Shown: positions 15,861-24,085 of the stretch, in pieces
Position numbering within the stretch: position 1 is the first letter of the stretch
How the letters are laid out: each line of letters begins with the position of its first letter
Assembly (NCBI GenBank): GCA_025463965.1
Contig: JAODBN010000394.1
Span: 1 to 39,932, forward strand
Length of the DNA: 39,932 nt
Direction: 5' to 3'
Origin: Acidimicrobiaceae bacterium
GTDB taxonomy: Bacteria > Actinomycetota > Acidimicrobiia > Acidimicrobiales > Bog-793
Notes under the pieces: generated by a model
Database searches by the model: none
What the model saw: only the letters and a program-made list of their open reading frames with translations
Told to the model about the DNA's origin: nothing
Program-made: the position numbers and the translations under genes

Positions 15861-16129
15861 AACACGGCGCTGTTGCAGTGATCCCCTGAGCGTGCCTGAC
15901 CAGAAATCGCGAACTTCCGGTGACCCCTGGCAGTGGTGGTGGTGGCCGGTGGCCTGCACTCGGTGGCGATTCGACCCTTGATGTACGTGAGCAGGTGTTC
16001 GTCGCCTGTGGCCAGCTCCTGGTCCACCTGTTGCTCGGCCGGGGTCGAAAGGGTCTCCTTTTGGATCGGGCGTCAGCTAATCGATCTCATGCAGCAGGCG
16101 CTCTTGATCCGCCAGGTCGCGCTCGTAGG
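15861..16129. other. Non-coding stretch with unidentified remnants
   Basis: No intact gene is seen. On the minus strand a fragment reads EQQVDQELATGDEHLLTYIKGRIA (about 16040-15965), interrupted by stops, which could be a piece of a recombination or plasmid gene. I cannot assign it. The region marks the right margin of the decayed mobile DNA. Confidence 0.4.
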
Positions 16130-16168
16130 TTGACTAGACAACTCATCTGTCCTATTTTCGGACGGATG
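16130..16168 (+). promoter_or_regulatory. Promoter with GntR-type operator (site a)
   Basis: A near-ideal sigma-A promoter: TTGACT (16130-16135), 17-base spacer, TATTTT (16153-16158). The -10 box sits inside an inverted repeat, CATCTGTCC (16144-16152) and GGACGGATG (16160-16168), with 8 of 9 positions matching. The left arm begins ACTCATCT, the core shared with four other sites in this window. Binding there would block RNA polymerase. It drives the dioxygenase gene. Confidence 0.7.
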
Positions 16169-16209
16169 GACAGACGGCAGCAGCACATCCGTGTTGATGG
16201 GGACCATAA

Positions 16210-17022
16210 ATGACGCACCTTGGCCTGCTGGACGAGCCCCTATCGCTGGACAATCATGTCCGGCAGAGCTTCGACGACGAGGGCTTTGTCAAGATCAAGG
16301 GCGTACTGGATCAAGACGTCATCCGGGCGCTCGAGCCGGAGATCACCGAGAAGGTGATCGAGCTCAACACGATCCATCTGCCAATGGAGCAGCGCTCGAC
16401 CTATGACAAGGCATTCCTCCAGGTCGGCCAGCTGCGGTTCCAGAGTGCTGCGGCGCGGGCGTTCGTGTTCTCCAAGCGCCTAGCCCGAGTTGCTGCAGAA
16501 CTGCTCGGCGTGCGTGGCGTGCGGCTCTACTCGGATCAGGCGCTGTACAAGGAAGGTGGCGGTGGGATCACGCCATGGCACGCGGACCAGTACTACTGGC
16601 CCTTCGCGTCGGACCGCGCTTGCACCGTATGGATCCCGCTGCAGGAGACGCCGCTGGAGATCGGCCCCCTCTCTTTCGCTGTGGGAAGTCACCGCTTCTC
16701 CTTCGGCCGCGACCTAGGAATCAGCGACGAATCCGAATCAGCGCTCCAAGGAGCGGTAGAGGCACAGAATTTCGAGGTGGTTGAAGAGCCCTATGAGGTG
16801 GGTGAGGTGAGCTACCACCTCGGCTGGACGTTCCATAGGGCCAGCCCCAATCGCACTTCCATCCCACGACGCGTGATGACGGTCATCTATATGGACGTCG
16901 ACATGGTCGTCGCCGAGCCCTCCAACACCTCTCAAGCCAACGACCTTCGCTTCGAGATGCCCGGTGCCGTTCCCGGGGCGGTGCCCGACACGCCGTACAA
17001 CCCGGAGCTCTACGCGCGCTGA
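16210..17022 (+). CDS. Phytanoyl-CoA dioxygenase (PhyH) family oxygenase
   Basis: A 270-residue Fe(II)/2-oxoglutarate-dependent oxygenase of the PhyH family. The facial triad is visible: His124 and Asp126 in TPWHADQYYW and His209 in GWTFHRASPN, with an Arg-rich segment (IPRRVMT) after it for 2-oxoglutarate binding. The substrate is unknown; in catabolic clusters such enzymes hydroxylate or cleave ether, amine or sugar-like compounds. It is the first gene of the region-3 regulon with its own strong promoter/operator, and 259 bases separate it from the next gene. Confidence 0.88.
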   Translation: MTHLGLLDEPLSLDNHVRQSFDDEGFVKIKGVLDQDVIRALEPEITEKVIELNTIHLPMEQRSTYDKAFLQVGQLRFQSAAARAFVFSKRLARVAAELLGVRGVRLYSDQALYKEGGGGITPWHADQYYWPFASDRACTVWIPLQETPLEIGPLSFAVGSHRFSFGRDLGISDESESALQGAVEAQNFEVVEEPYEVGEVSYHLGWTFHRASPNRTSIPRRVMTVIYMDVDMVVAEPSNTSQANDLRFEMPGAVPGAVPDTPYNPELYAR

Positions 17023-17164
17023 GACAGTTCCTCGTCGACATGCGTCTCGTCTTCCGACCGGCACACCAGCTGCAGCGCACATGGTGCGCCAACCAACCGC
17101 CGGCGACAACCCGGCGGAACCGGGCGTCATCCTCGTCGCCGGAACCATCTGCCCCCAGCGACGA

Positions 17165-17194
17165 CGGCTCTCGCGCCGCTTCGCGCGAGAGCCG
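17165..17194 (+). terminator. Strong GC hairpin after the dioxygenase gene
   Basis: CGGCTCTCGCG and CGCGAGAGCCG form a perfect 11-base stem (12 with the closing C-G) around a six-base loop. No T-run follows, so it may be a transcript end or processing site rather than a classical terminator. Confidence 0.35.
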
Positions 17195-17281
17195 ATGTCC
17201 ACGGCATCGACGCCCGCAGCAGGTCTCAAAGCGCGGGCGCGGTCACTGTGGCGGTAAGAGTTGCGGAGATGAGGTGCCAAA

Positions 17282-17977
17282 GTGATGTCTGGGGAGACTG
17301 TTGACGGCAGCGCCCGTGGCGTGCATCTGTCTGCGTCCATCATGTGTGGGGACTTGGGCGCACTACGAGACGAAGTTTGTCGACTGGAAGAGTCAGGCGT
17401 GGACTCGCTCCACGTCGACGTAATGGACGGCAACTTCGTCCCGAACTTGACGTTCGGCCCGGACACCGTCCGAATGCTTCGGGAGGCGACAAGGCTGCCG
17501 CTGCACGTGCACATGATGGTGACTCAGCCAGAGCGCCTCGTCGCTCCATTCGCCGACGCGGGCGCCGATGTGTATCTCTTCCACGTCGAGGCCGAGCCGT
17601 TTCCTGGTCGACTTTCGAACCAGATTGTCAATTCCGGCATGGTGCCCGGCGTGGCAATCAATCCCTTCACCCCGGTTGGGCCGGCGGCAGATCTCGCGCT
17701 TCCCTACGTGCTCGTGATGTCGGTCGAGCCTGGCTTCGCCGGCCAGAAGTGGATCGCCACGACGGAGCGACGAGTCGGAGAGCTCCGAGAAGCGGTGGGG
17801 TCGGCCTCGGTAATCGGCATCGACGGCAACGTGAATCTTGAGCATGCCGCTGGCGCGCGCGACCAGGGTGCGACGCTGTTCGTATGCGGCACCTCGAGCC
17901 TCTTTGGCCGGCCGAACTATCATGCTGCCGTCGACGAGTTCCGCACGCGTCTGATGGCGAGCGCCGGAGTCCGGTGA
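17282..17977 (+). CDS. Ribulose-phosphate 3-epimerase family protein
   Basis: A 231-residue (beta/alpha)8 barrel of the Rpe family, which epimerises ketose phosphates at C3. Key residues are kept: His44 and Asp46 in LHVDVMDGNFVPN, His77 in LHVHMMV, and Asp181 in IGIDGNV; MSVEPGFAGQKW is the family's MTVNPGFGGQ motif. It diverges from housekeeping Rpe at several sites, and it sits beside a ROK kinase, so a different sugar phosphate (as for AlsE-type epimerases) is more likely than ribulose-5-P. The start could be GTG 17282 or ATG 17285. It is co-directional with the kinase, 25 bases ahead. Confidence 0.85.
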   Translation: MMSGETVDGSARGVHLSASIMCGDLGALRDEVCRLEESGVDSLHVDVMDGNFVPNLTFGPDTVRMLREATRLPLHVHMMVTQPERLVAPFADAGADVYLFHVEAEPFPGRLSNQIVNSGMVPGVAINPFTPVGPAADLALPYVLVMSVEPGFAGQKWIATTERRVGELREAVGSASVIGIDGNVNLEHAAGARDQGATLFVCGTSSLFGRPNYHAAVDEFRTRLMASAGVR

Positions 17978-18002
17978 CGGAGCCGGCAACGGCACGATCG
18001 GA

Positions 18003-18986
18003 TTGACCGCGGTGATCGACGAAGGAGAAACGGAATCGCGCCGTGTCGCGCTCGGCATCGACGTCGGGGGCAGCACCATCAAGGCGGGGGCTGTCGATGC
18101 CTTGGGCCACGTGCTCGAGGTGCTGCGGATCCCCACACCGACAAGCACCACTCGTCCCGAAGAAGTCATTGCGGCGGTGGTCGAGGCGGCATCGCGGACT
18201 ACGGCACGACTGCAGCAGCCGCCGGTCGGCATCGCCGTCTCCACGCCAGCATTTTCCGAGGGCCCGGAGTGGACGCAGCGTCTGTGCTCAAACGTGCCCG
18301 CCCTCGATAACTTTCCGATCCGAGGGCCGCTCGTCGAGGCCTTCGGGCCGTCCGTCCGCTGGGAGTACGACACCAACGCGGCGTTACTCGCCGAGCTGCG
18401 ATTTGGGCAGGCTCGGCAATTCGAGCGCGTCATGTATATGGGCATCGGCACCGGCATTTCTTCGGCCGTGGCAATCGGTGGCGAGCTCGTGCGCCACACG
18501 TTCGCAACCTGCGGGAATACCGGCCATGTGATCGTCGATGCGTCCGGACCACCATGCACGTGCGGCGGTACCGGCTGCCTCGAGGCGGTCACGACTGCCT
18601 GGGCGCTGCGCCGCTCGGCGTCCGAGCTGGCCCGCGCCGGACAGAGCGAACAGCTCGCCGCGCTGTACGCGAAAGGCTGTGAGGTCGACGTGGCGGACAT
18701 TCACCGCGCGGCGGTGGACGGGGACGGCGGTGCCACCCGCCTCCTTGCGACAGCAGGACGTGCGCTCGGCGTAGCGCTGGCCTCCTTGATCCACATCTAC
18801 TTTCCCGACGCCATCATCTTCGGCGGCGGCGTTTCTGGTGCAGGTGAATTCCTTCTCGGTCCGGCACGTGTGGCGCTCGAGCAGCACGCTGCCCCTGACT
18901 GCTACACGCGCCTGCAGGCGTTCGAGCAGGGAAGGCTCGGTCCCGACGCCGGCGTCATCGGTTTGGCGTCCCTTTTCTTCGGATGA
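18003..18986 (+). CDS. ROK-family sugar kinase
   Basis: A 327-residue kinase of the ROK family (glucokinase, fructokinase, ManNAc kinase group). ATP-binding DVGGSTIKAG is at residues 20-29, the GNTGHVIVD block contains the conserved His, and the zinc-binding CTCGGTGCLEA lies at about 184-194. FGGGVSGAGEFL is the C-terminal phosphate/adenosine motif. No N-terminal helix-turn-helix is present, so it is an enzyme, not a repressor. The start could be TTG 18003 or GTG 18012. It probably phosphorylates the sugar or amino sugar imported by the cluster's ABC system. Confidence 0.9.
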   Translation: MTAVIDEGETESRRVALGIDVGGSTIKAGAVDALGHVLEVLRIPTPTSTTRPEEVIAAVVEAASRTTARLQQPPVGIAVSTPAFSEGPEWTQRLCSNVPALDNFPIRGPLVEAFGPSVRWEYDTNAALLAELRFGQARQFERVMYMGIGTGISSAVAIGGELVRHTFATCGNTGHVIVDASGPPCTCGGTGCLEAVTTAWALRRSASELARAGQSEQLAALYAKGCEVDVADIHRAAVDGDGGATRLLATAGRALGVALASLIHIYFPDAIIFGGGVSGAGEFLLGPARVALEQHAAPDCYTRLQAFEQGRLGPDAGVIGLASLFFG

Positions 18987-19208
18987 GGCTGAGGCGCACC
19001 CCGGGCCGCCCGGCTACGTCGGTGGGGCGGCGTACCAAGTCGCCGTGGTCTGCTCGTCCGCGGTGAGAATCCCTCCCGGCGGTTACGCCACGGTGGCTCA
19101 CGACTCACCGCTCGGCTCGCGTTGCAGGTGAGGGAGCGGGGCTCCTCCACGAGGTCTCCCTGCTTCTTTACGGTTCGTTGTAGCTCCGTCCGAGCAGCCG
19201 GTGTGGGA

Positions 19209-19230
19209 TAGAGTAGTGAGCTAGATGAGT
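19209..19230 (+). promoter_or_regulatory. -10 element and operator overlapping a start codon (site b)
   Basis: A -10-like TAGAGT (19209-19214) lies 10 bases before the ATG at 19225. AGCTAGATGAGT (19219-19230), the reverse complement of ACTCATCTAGCT, covers the start codon itself. No ribosome site is visible, which suggests a leaderless or nearly leaderless transcript whose initiation region is the operator. Confidence 0.6.
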
Positions 19231-20628
19231 ACCTGGGAAAAGCAATTCATCGAGCAGTTTCCTGAGTGCGCCCGGCCGCTCGAGGACCAGCTTCTCGACG
19301 TCTGGCCGGTCTCGCTCAAGCGCCTCCGATCGGGACACGGTACGCGCCTTTCTGGCGTCGTCGCCTCGCCGAGGAGCAGCGATGAGGCGGCGGTCATCAT
19401 TCGGTGGTCAGCTCGCCATGAGGTACCCGTCGTCCCACGAGGCGGTGGCTCCTCGGTGACGGGCAGCCCGCTGCCATCGGCCGGGTTCGTGCTGCTCGAC
19501 ACCCGTAGCCTGAATCGGATCGTCGACATTGACGCCGTGGACGGCCTCGTCCACGTCCAAGCCGGCGTCCTCGGTAGCGACCTCGAAGAGGCGTTACAGG
19601 CCGAAGGGCTGACGACGTGGTTCTCGCCGCAGTCGCTCGACCGGTCGACGGTCGGCGGCTGGGTCGCGACGAGGGCGAGCGGACAGTTCTCGTCGCGCTG
19701 GGGTGGGATCGAGGACGCGGTCGTCTGCCTCACCGTCGTGCTGGCGAACGGCGCGATCGTCCGAGTCGGCACGCCGCCCCGAGGTGCAGTGGGCCCCGAC
19801 CTACGGTCGCTGTTCATCGGCAGCGAGGGCGCCTTAGGCGTCATTACGGAGGTCACGTTGCGGGTCTATCCGCTGAGCCCGGTGGCGTTGTCGACGTTCG
19901 CGCTGAAGGACATTCCCTCGGGCCTTGAGGTGATCCGTCGGCTCATGCAGTCAGGTGTGAGTCCTGCCCTACTGCGGCTCTACGACAAGGACGAGGCGTA
20001 CCACCTACAAGCGCCATCACCGGGTTCCGCTCCGATTCTCATCGCCGGCTTCGCCGGTCAGGAGGAGATCGCTGCCGCCGAGCAGCGTGTCGCTCGACGG
20101 TTGCTCGTCGACGCAGAGGCAGAAGACCTCGGTCCGGATGCCGCTGAGGCGTGGTTCAAGAACCGCTATGACTTCTCGCGTCTCGAGGCGCTCCTGGACA
20201 AGCCAGGGGGCTACGCGGAGACGATCGAAGTCGCCTTCGGCTGGCGTCGGGCGCACGGCTCCTACCTCGAGCTGAAGGAGGCACTCCGACCCCGCTCGGA
20301 TGAGGTGCTCGGCCACTTCTCGCATGCGTACAGCGACGGGATCTCCTGCTACCTCATCGCCACCGGTGAGCTCGACACCGACCCTGCGGCGCTCGAGCGG
20401 CTCGAGCAAATCTGGCGGGTGACGATGGAGACGGCGCTTGCATGTGGGGCGGTCATCTCGCACCATCACGGGGTGGGGACGGCCCGACTGCCGTACCTGG
20501 CCCGCCAGCTCGGTGGCGGCTACGACATCCTCACGACGCTGAAGCACGCGTTGGACCCTCGACAGCTCTGCCACCCGGGCAGCCTCGTCGACCCGGAAGG
20601 CCAAGGTAAACCGCCATGCGGACTGTGA
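19225..20628 (+). CDS. FAD-linked oxidase, alkylglycerone-phosphate-synthase-like
   Basis: A 467-residue flavoprotein of the vanillyl-alcohol-oxidase superfamily. The FAD-binding PP loop is VVPRGGGSSVTG (about residues 70-81), with STVGGWVATRASGQFSSRWGGIEDAV and IGSEGALGVITEVTLRV following. The C-terminal GAVISHHHGVGTARLPYL (about 408-425) is the HHH active-site motif of alkylglycerone phosphate synthases, which swap an acyl for an alkyl ether at dihydroxyacetone phosphate. Bacterial homologues also include glycolate/lactate oxidases (GlcD type). The ether-chemistry reading is suggestive only. The next gene overlaps it by 13 bases. Confidence 0.85.
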   Translation: MSTWEKQFIEQFPECARPLEDQLLDVWPVSLKRLRSGHGTRLSGVVASPRSSDEAAVIIRWSARHEVPVVPRGGGSSVTGSPLPSAGFVLLDTRSLNRIVDIDAVDGLVHVQAGVLGSDLEEALQAEGLTTWFSPQSLDRSTVGGWVATRASGQFSSRWGGIEDAVVCLTVVLANGAIVRVGTPPRGAVGPDLRSLFIGSEGALGVITEVTLRVYPLSPVALSTFALKDIPSGLEVIRRLMQSGVSPALLRLYDKDEAYHLQAPSPGSAPILIAGFAGQEEIAAAEQRVARRLLVDAEAEDLGPDAAEAWFKNRYDFSRLEALLDKPGGYAETIEVAFGWRRAHGSYLELKEALRPRSDEVLGHFSHAYSDGISCYLIATGELDTDPAALERLEQIWRVTMETALACGAVISHHHGVGTARLPYLARQLGGGYDILTTLKHALDPRQLCHPGSLVDPEGQGKPPCGL

Positions 20629-22493
20629 CCAGAGAACACGTCCTTCACCGGCTGCGCATGGCAACCGATAGCGGACGCGCCCTGCTCGCCTGTGGCGCAG
20701 CCAACGGACTCGTCGCCGCGGCGGCCGAGGCGGGTGGCGCCGACCTCATCGTCGTCTACAGCTCGGGCAAGTTCCGGGCGGCGGGGCGCAGCTCACTCAG
20801 TGCGCTGATGCCGTATGGCAATGCCAACGAGATCGTCCTCGCCATGCTGCCCGAGATCCGAACTGCGCTCGGCGACTGCCCCGTCGTCGCGGCGCTATGC
20901 GGTACCGACCCGACGACCTCGCTCGAGGCGCTTGTCAGGGCGGCGGCAGAGCGCGGTGCGAGCGGCGTGCAGAACTTCCCGACGATCGGTATGTTCGGCC
21001 ACGAATTCCGAGAGGATCTGGAAGCGACCGGCATCTCGTTCGAGCAGGAGATCGAGTTGCTCCGAGCGGCGCGTCGAGCGGATCTCCTCACCTGCGGCTA
21101 CGTCACCAACGAAGAGGACGCAGCTGCGATGGCACTGGCGGGCGTCGACGTGATCGTTCCCCTCCTCGGCGTGACGCGATACCGGAACGGCGACGACGCT
21201 GTCGCGGACGCGGCGGCTCGCATTTCGGCGCTGGCGGACGCAGCGCTCGCTGTTCGCGACGACCTGCTGCTCCTGTTCCACGGCGGACCGGTTGCAGAGC
21301 CGTCCCAGGTGCAACGCTGCTTGAAGCTGGTCCCCGCTCTTCATGGGTATATCGCGGCATCCTCGGTCGAGCGCACGCCGGTGGCCCGTGCCGTTTCCGC
21401 GGCGGCGCGGGCCTTTGTCGAGGTGCGTCGCGCTGCAGGCGAGCATCCCATTGCCGAGGCGTCGCCCGACTTCAGCACGCCGCCGCCGGACCTCCCGCTC
21501 GAGCTGACCGCGGACACCCTCGCGGAGTACCTGGCGAAGAAGGGAATTGTCGCAGCGGCTGACAACGTCGAGGTGGACGAGCTCAGTGGCGGCCTCTCGA
21601 ACGTCGTGCTGAGGTGGCGTTCCAGTGGGCAGTCGGGCGTGATCAAGCAGTCGAGACCGAGGTTGCGGGTCGCCGAGGAATGGCGCGCCGACGTCCGGCG
21701 CATCGTGAACGAGTACGAAGCCATCAGCTACCTTGCCCCCCGAGTTCACCGCGGTCGCCTGCCGACGATCACTTTCACGGACCCGACGCTGCTCGCGTTC
21801 GGAATGGAGGAGGTTTCCGCCGACGCACGGCTCTGGAAACCGGAGCTGCTTGCCGGCACCATCCACGAGGAGCGCGCGCAACAGGCGGGAGCCTTGCTCG
21901 CCGACATCCACAATGCGACTCGAGACGAGCCGACCTTGCGACGGCGCTTCCTCGCCGAGCCGCTGCTGACGCAGAATCGACTGGACCCGTGGTACCGGGC
22001 GGCCGCTCGTTGCCACCCCGACCTCGCCGCATCCTTCGAGTACGCGATCTCCCGGCTGCTCGAGGTGAAACAGGTCCTCGTGCACGGTGACTTCGTGCCG
22101 AAGAACCTCTTCCTGCTCGAGGGAGAGCTCTTTGTCGTCGACTTCGAAGTCACGCACTTCGGCAATCCGGGCTATGACGTCGCGACGTTTGTCAACCACA
22201 TGATGCTGAAGGGGTTCGCATTGCCCGAGCACCGTCAGGCCTTCGGCCGGTTGGCCTCGACCATGTGGGAGAGCTACCGCAACCTCTGGGACGGCGACCA
22301 GGCCGTGGTCCAACAGGAAGCGCTCGTACAGCTGGGCGCGCTCATGCTCGCCCGCGTCGACGGAAAGTCCAAAGTCGAATACCTCGCAGGCACAGAGCAC
22401 GCCGCCGAGGCACGTGACTTCGGGCGGTGGCTGCTGCGGAACCGCCCGGCATCCGTCGGTGAAGTACTCACTCGCTACGCCGGTCATCTCTAG
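20616..22493 (+). CDS. Fusion of PEP-hydrolase-type TIM barrel and APH-type kinase
   Basis: A 625-residue two-domain protein. Residues 1-275 match the phosphoenolpyruvate hydrolase / TIM-barrel family (PF09370 type): ACGAANGLVAAAAEAGGADLIVVYSSGKFR, ALMPYGNANE, GVQNFPTIG, LLFHGGP. Residues about 300-625 match aminoglycoside-phosphotransferase/methylthioribose-kinase folds, with the catalytic loop VHGDFVPKNLF (about 488-498) and the metal-binding VVDFEVTHFGNPGYDVATF (about 506-524). The overlap with the flavoprotein gene implies coupled translation. Substrates are unknown; the fusion suggests a kinase product handed to, or released by, the barrel domain. Confidence 0.85.
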   Translation: MRTVTREHVLHRLRMATDSGRALLACGAANGLVAAAAEAGGADLIVVYSSGKFRAAGRSSLSALMPYGNANEIVLAMLPEIRTALGDCPVVAALCGTDPTTSLEALVRAAAERGASGVQNFPTIGMFGHEFREDLEATGISFEQEIELLRAARRADLLTCGYVTNEEDAAAMALAGVDVIVPLLGVTRYRNGDDAVADAAARISALADAALAVRDDLLLLFHGGPVAEPSQVQRCLKLVPALHGYIAASSVERTPVARAVSAAARAFVEVRRAAGEHPIAEASPDFSTPPPDLPLELTADTLAEYLAKKGIVAAADNVEVDELSGGLSNVVLRWRSSGQSGVIKQSRPRLRVAEEWRADVRRIVNEYEAISYLAPRVHRGRLPTITFTDPTLLAFGMEEVSADARLWKPELLAGTIHEERAQQAGALLADIHNATRDEPTLRRRFLAEPLLTQNRLDPWYRAAARCHPDLAASFEYAISRLLEVKQVLVHGDFVPKNLFLLEGELFVVDFEVTHFGNPGYDVATFVNHMMLKGFALPEHRQAFGRLASTMWESYRNLWDGDQAVVQQEALVQLGALMLARVDGKSKVEYLAGTEHAAEARDFGRWLLRNRPASVGEVLTRYAGHL

Positions 22494-22553
22494 GACATGC
22501 CGCCGCATCGGCGCGCCTACCACGGGCATCGGCCACCCAGTGATCTTTCCGCG

Positions 22554-22608
22554 TTGACACCATCACGACGAGCTGTACACTCACTCATCTAGCTCGGCGA
22601 GCTAGATG
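22554..22608 (+). promoter_or_regulatory. Promoter with perfect palindromic operator (site c)
   Basis: TTGACA (22554-22559), 16-base spacer, TACACT (22576-22581). Immediately downstream is the perfect palindrome CATCTAGCT (22586-22594), CGGCG, AGCTAGATG (22600-22608), whose left arm extends to ACTCATCTAGCT. It overlaps the expected transcription start and drives the ABC importer operon. It is the best-formed of the five operator sites. Confidence 0.8.
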
Positions 22609-22663
22609 GCATCGGTGCCTGAGCCGAGGGGCGCAGAGGAAGGATTCACGCCACTCCGGCCGA

Positions 22664-22695
22664 ACCCAGCGCCGACGTCCGGCTGGGTACTTTTT
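22664..22695 (+). terminator. Hairpin plus T-run in the ABC operon leader (possible attenuator)
   Basis: ACCCAGC (22664-22670) pairs with GCTGGGT (22682-22688) across an 11-base loop and is followed by ACTTTTTC. It lies inside the ~115-base untranslated leader between the operator and the binding-protein start. It could be an intrinsic terminator used for attenuation, or a stabilising leader structure. Confidence 0.4.
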
Positions 22696-22726
22696 CGTAA
22701 GCGCTGCTTGGACTAGGAGGGGGAGT

Positions 22727-24067
22727 ATGAGAAGGCTGAAGAGAGCCGCCATCTCGGCGGGAGTAGCGGTCGCATCGCTCGCCGGTATGGGCGGGATCGC
22801 TGGGGCGAGCCAGGGATCCCATCACAAGAACGTCACTGAGCCGACGATCACGGTCTGGGACCAGAACACGACGAGCAACCTGGACCCGATCTACAACCAC
22901 CTCGTCTCACTGTTCGAGAAGCAGTACCACGTGAAGGTCGATCGCATCACGAAGCCCTTCACGCAGATCCTGCAGCAGCAAAAGCTGGCGCTGTCGGGCC
23001 CGAATCCCCCGGACATCGTCCAGTCGAACCAGGGCTACGGTGCCGAAGGCCCAGAGGCCGCTGCCAAGCTCATCGTCCCGCTAGACAAGTATGCCAAGCA
23101 GTACCATTGGGCGAGTTGCCAGCCCTCGTCGATCTTGAATGGCGGGGATTTCAGCTCGGACGGCAAACACTTCGGCAGCGGCCGGCTCTACGGGGTTTCC
23201 GACATCCTCAATTTAGTTGGGGTGTACTACAACAAGGCGCTGCTGAATAAGATCCACGTCTCCCAACAGATTTCGACGCTCACGGATTTCCAGTCCGTGC
23301 TCGCCAAGGCCAAGAAGGCTGGCATCACACCGATCGCCTTCGGCGATCTCGAGCAGTGGCCCGGCATCCACGAGTACCAGAGCCTCTGGGATGTCTACGC
23401 CCCGAGCGCCCAGGCCCTGACCCGCTACGTCTACGGCACCGGCCCAGCCACCGCCGTCACGCCATACGCGAAGCAGGCGGCCACCACGCTGCAGACCTGG
23501 GCCAAGGACGGCTACTTCGAAAGCGGCTTCAACGGGGTCACCTACGAGAACGGCACGAACGCGTTCCTACACGGGAAGGCGCTGTTCTACATCGACGGCA
23601 ACTGGGTGAATGGCTCGGTCGCCCCGGTCCTGGGCAAGAACGTCGGCGTAATGCTCATGCCCGAGGCGAAGGCGGGGGCACCGGTCCTTGCCACGGGCAG
23701 CGGCGGCAATGCGTACGTGATTGCAGCCCGTTCCAAGCACCAGGCCCTCGCGGCGGAGTATCTGAACTTCATCGCCTGCTCGAGCACGGCGGCCAAGTAC
23801 TTCATCTCGCAAGGGCAGGTTCCGCTGTACCTGCCGAAGTCCGTCGTCGCAGGAGTGCAGTCCGGCACCACGCTGGCACAATGGATCCACCTGTACAACC
23901 AGGTCGCCGCTGACAACGGCGTAATCATGTTCATGGACCTCTCAACAGACGACGGCACCACGTACATCGGCCAGCAGCTTCAGTCGCTGCTTGGTTTGAA
24001 GATGCAGCCGAGCAGCTTCGTCCAGGCAATCGAGTCCGACTACTCGCATTTCCACAGCTCGCTCTGA
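22727..24067 (+). CDS. ABC importer solute-binding protein, family 1 (sugar type)
   Basis: A 446-residue secreted binding protein of the SBP_bac_1 (MalE/UgpB-like) family. It has a signal peptide (MRRLKRAAISAGVAVASLAGMGGIAGA) with an AGA-S signal-peptidase-I type site and no lipobox Cys, unusual for a Gram-positive binding protein. The mature part begins with TITVWDQNTTSN and contains LYGVSDILNLVGVYYNKALL and GKALFYIDGNWVNGSVAP, typical for carbohydrate binders. A strong Shine-Dalgarno (AGGAGGGGGAG) precedes the ATG. It is first in the operon with two permeases and follows operator site c. Confidence 0.92.
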   Translation: MRRLKRAAISAGVAVASLAGMGGIAGASQGSHHKNVTEPTITVWDQNTTSNLDPIYNHLVSLFEKQYHVKVDRITKPFTQILQQQKLALSGPNPPDIVQSNQGYGAEGPEAAAKLIVPLDKYAKQYHWASCQPSSILNGGDFSSDGKHFGSGRLYGVSDILNLVGVYYNKALLNKIHVSQQISTLTDFQSVLAKAKKAGITPIAFGDLEQWPGIHEYQSLWDVYAPSAQALTRYVYGTGPATAVTPYAKQAATTLQTWAKDGYFESGFNGVTYENGTNAFLHGKALFYIDGNWVNGSVAPVLGKNVGVMLMPEAKAGAPVLATGSGGNAYVIAARSKHQALAAEYLNFIACSSTAAKYFISQGQVPLYLPKSVVAGVQSGTTLAQWIHLYNQVAADNGVIMFMDLSTDDGTTYIGQQLQSLLGLKMQPSSFVQAIESDYSHFHSSL

Positions 24068-24085
24068 GACACTGAGCATTCGACG

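Noticed and set aside
15323..16027. 234-codon minus-strand frame over the integrase remnant
   Set aside because: The plus strand carries integrase motifs in correct order; the minus frame has no family resemblance except a short unassigned piece near 15965-16040.
22609..22663. Possible riboswitch in the importer leader
   Set aside because: I compared it by memory with several aptamer classes (c-di-AMP, ZTP, guanidine, SAM) and saw no convincing conserved core; only the hairpin-T-run is reported.
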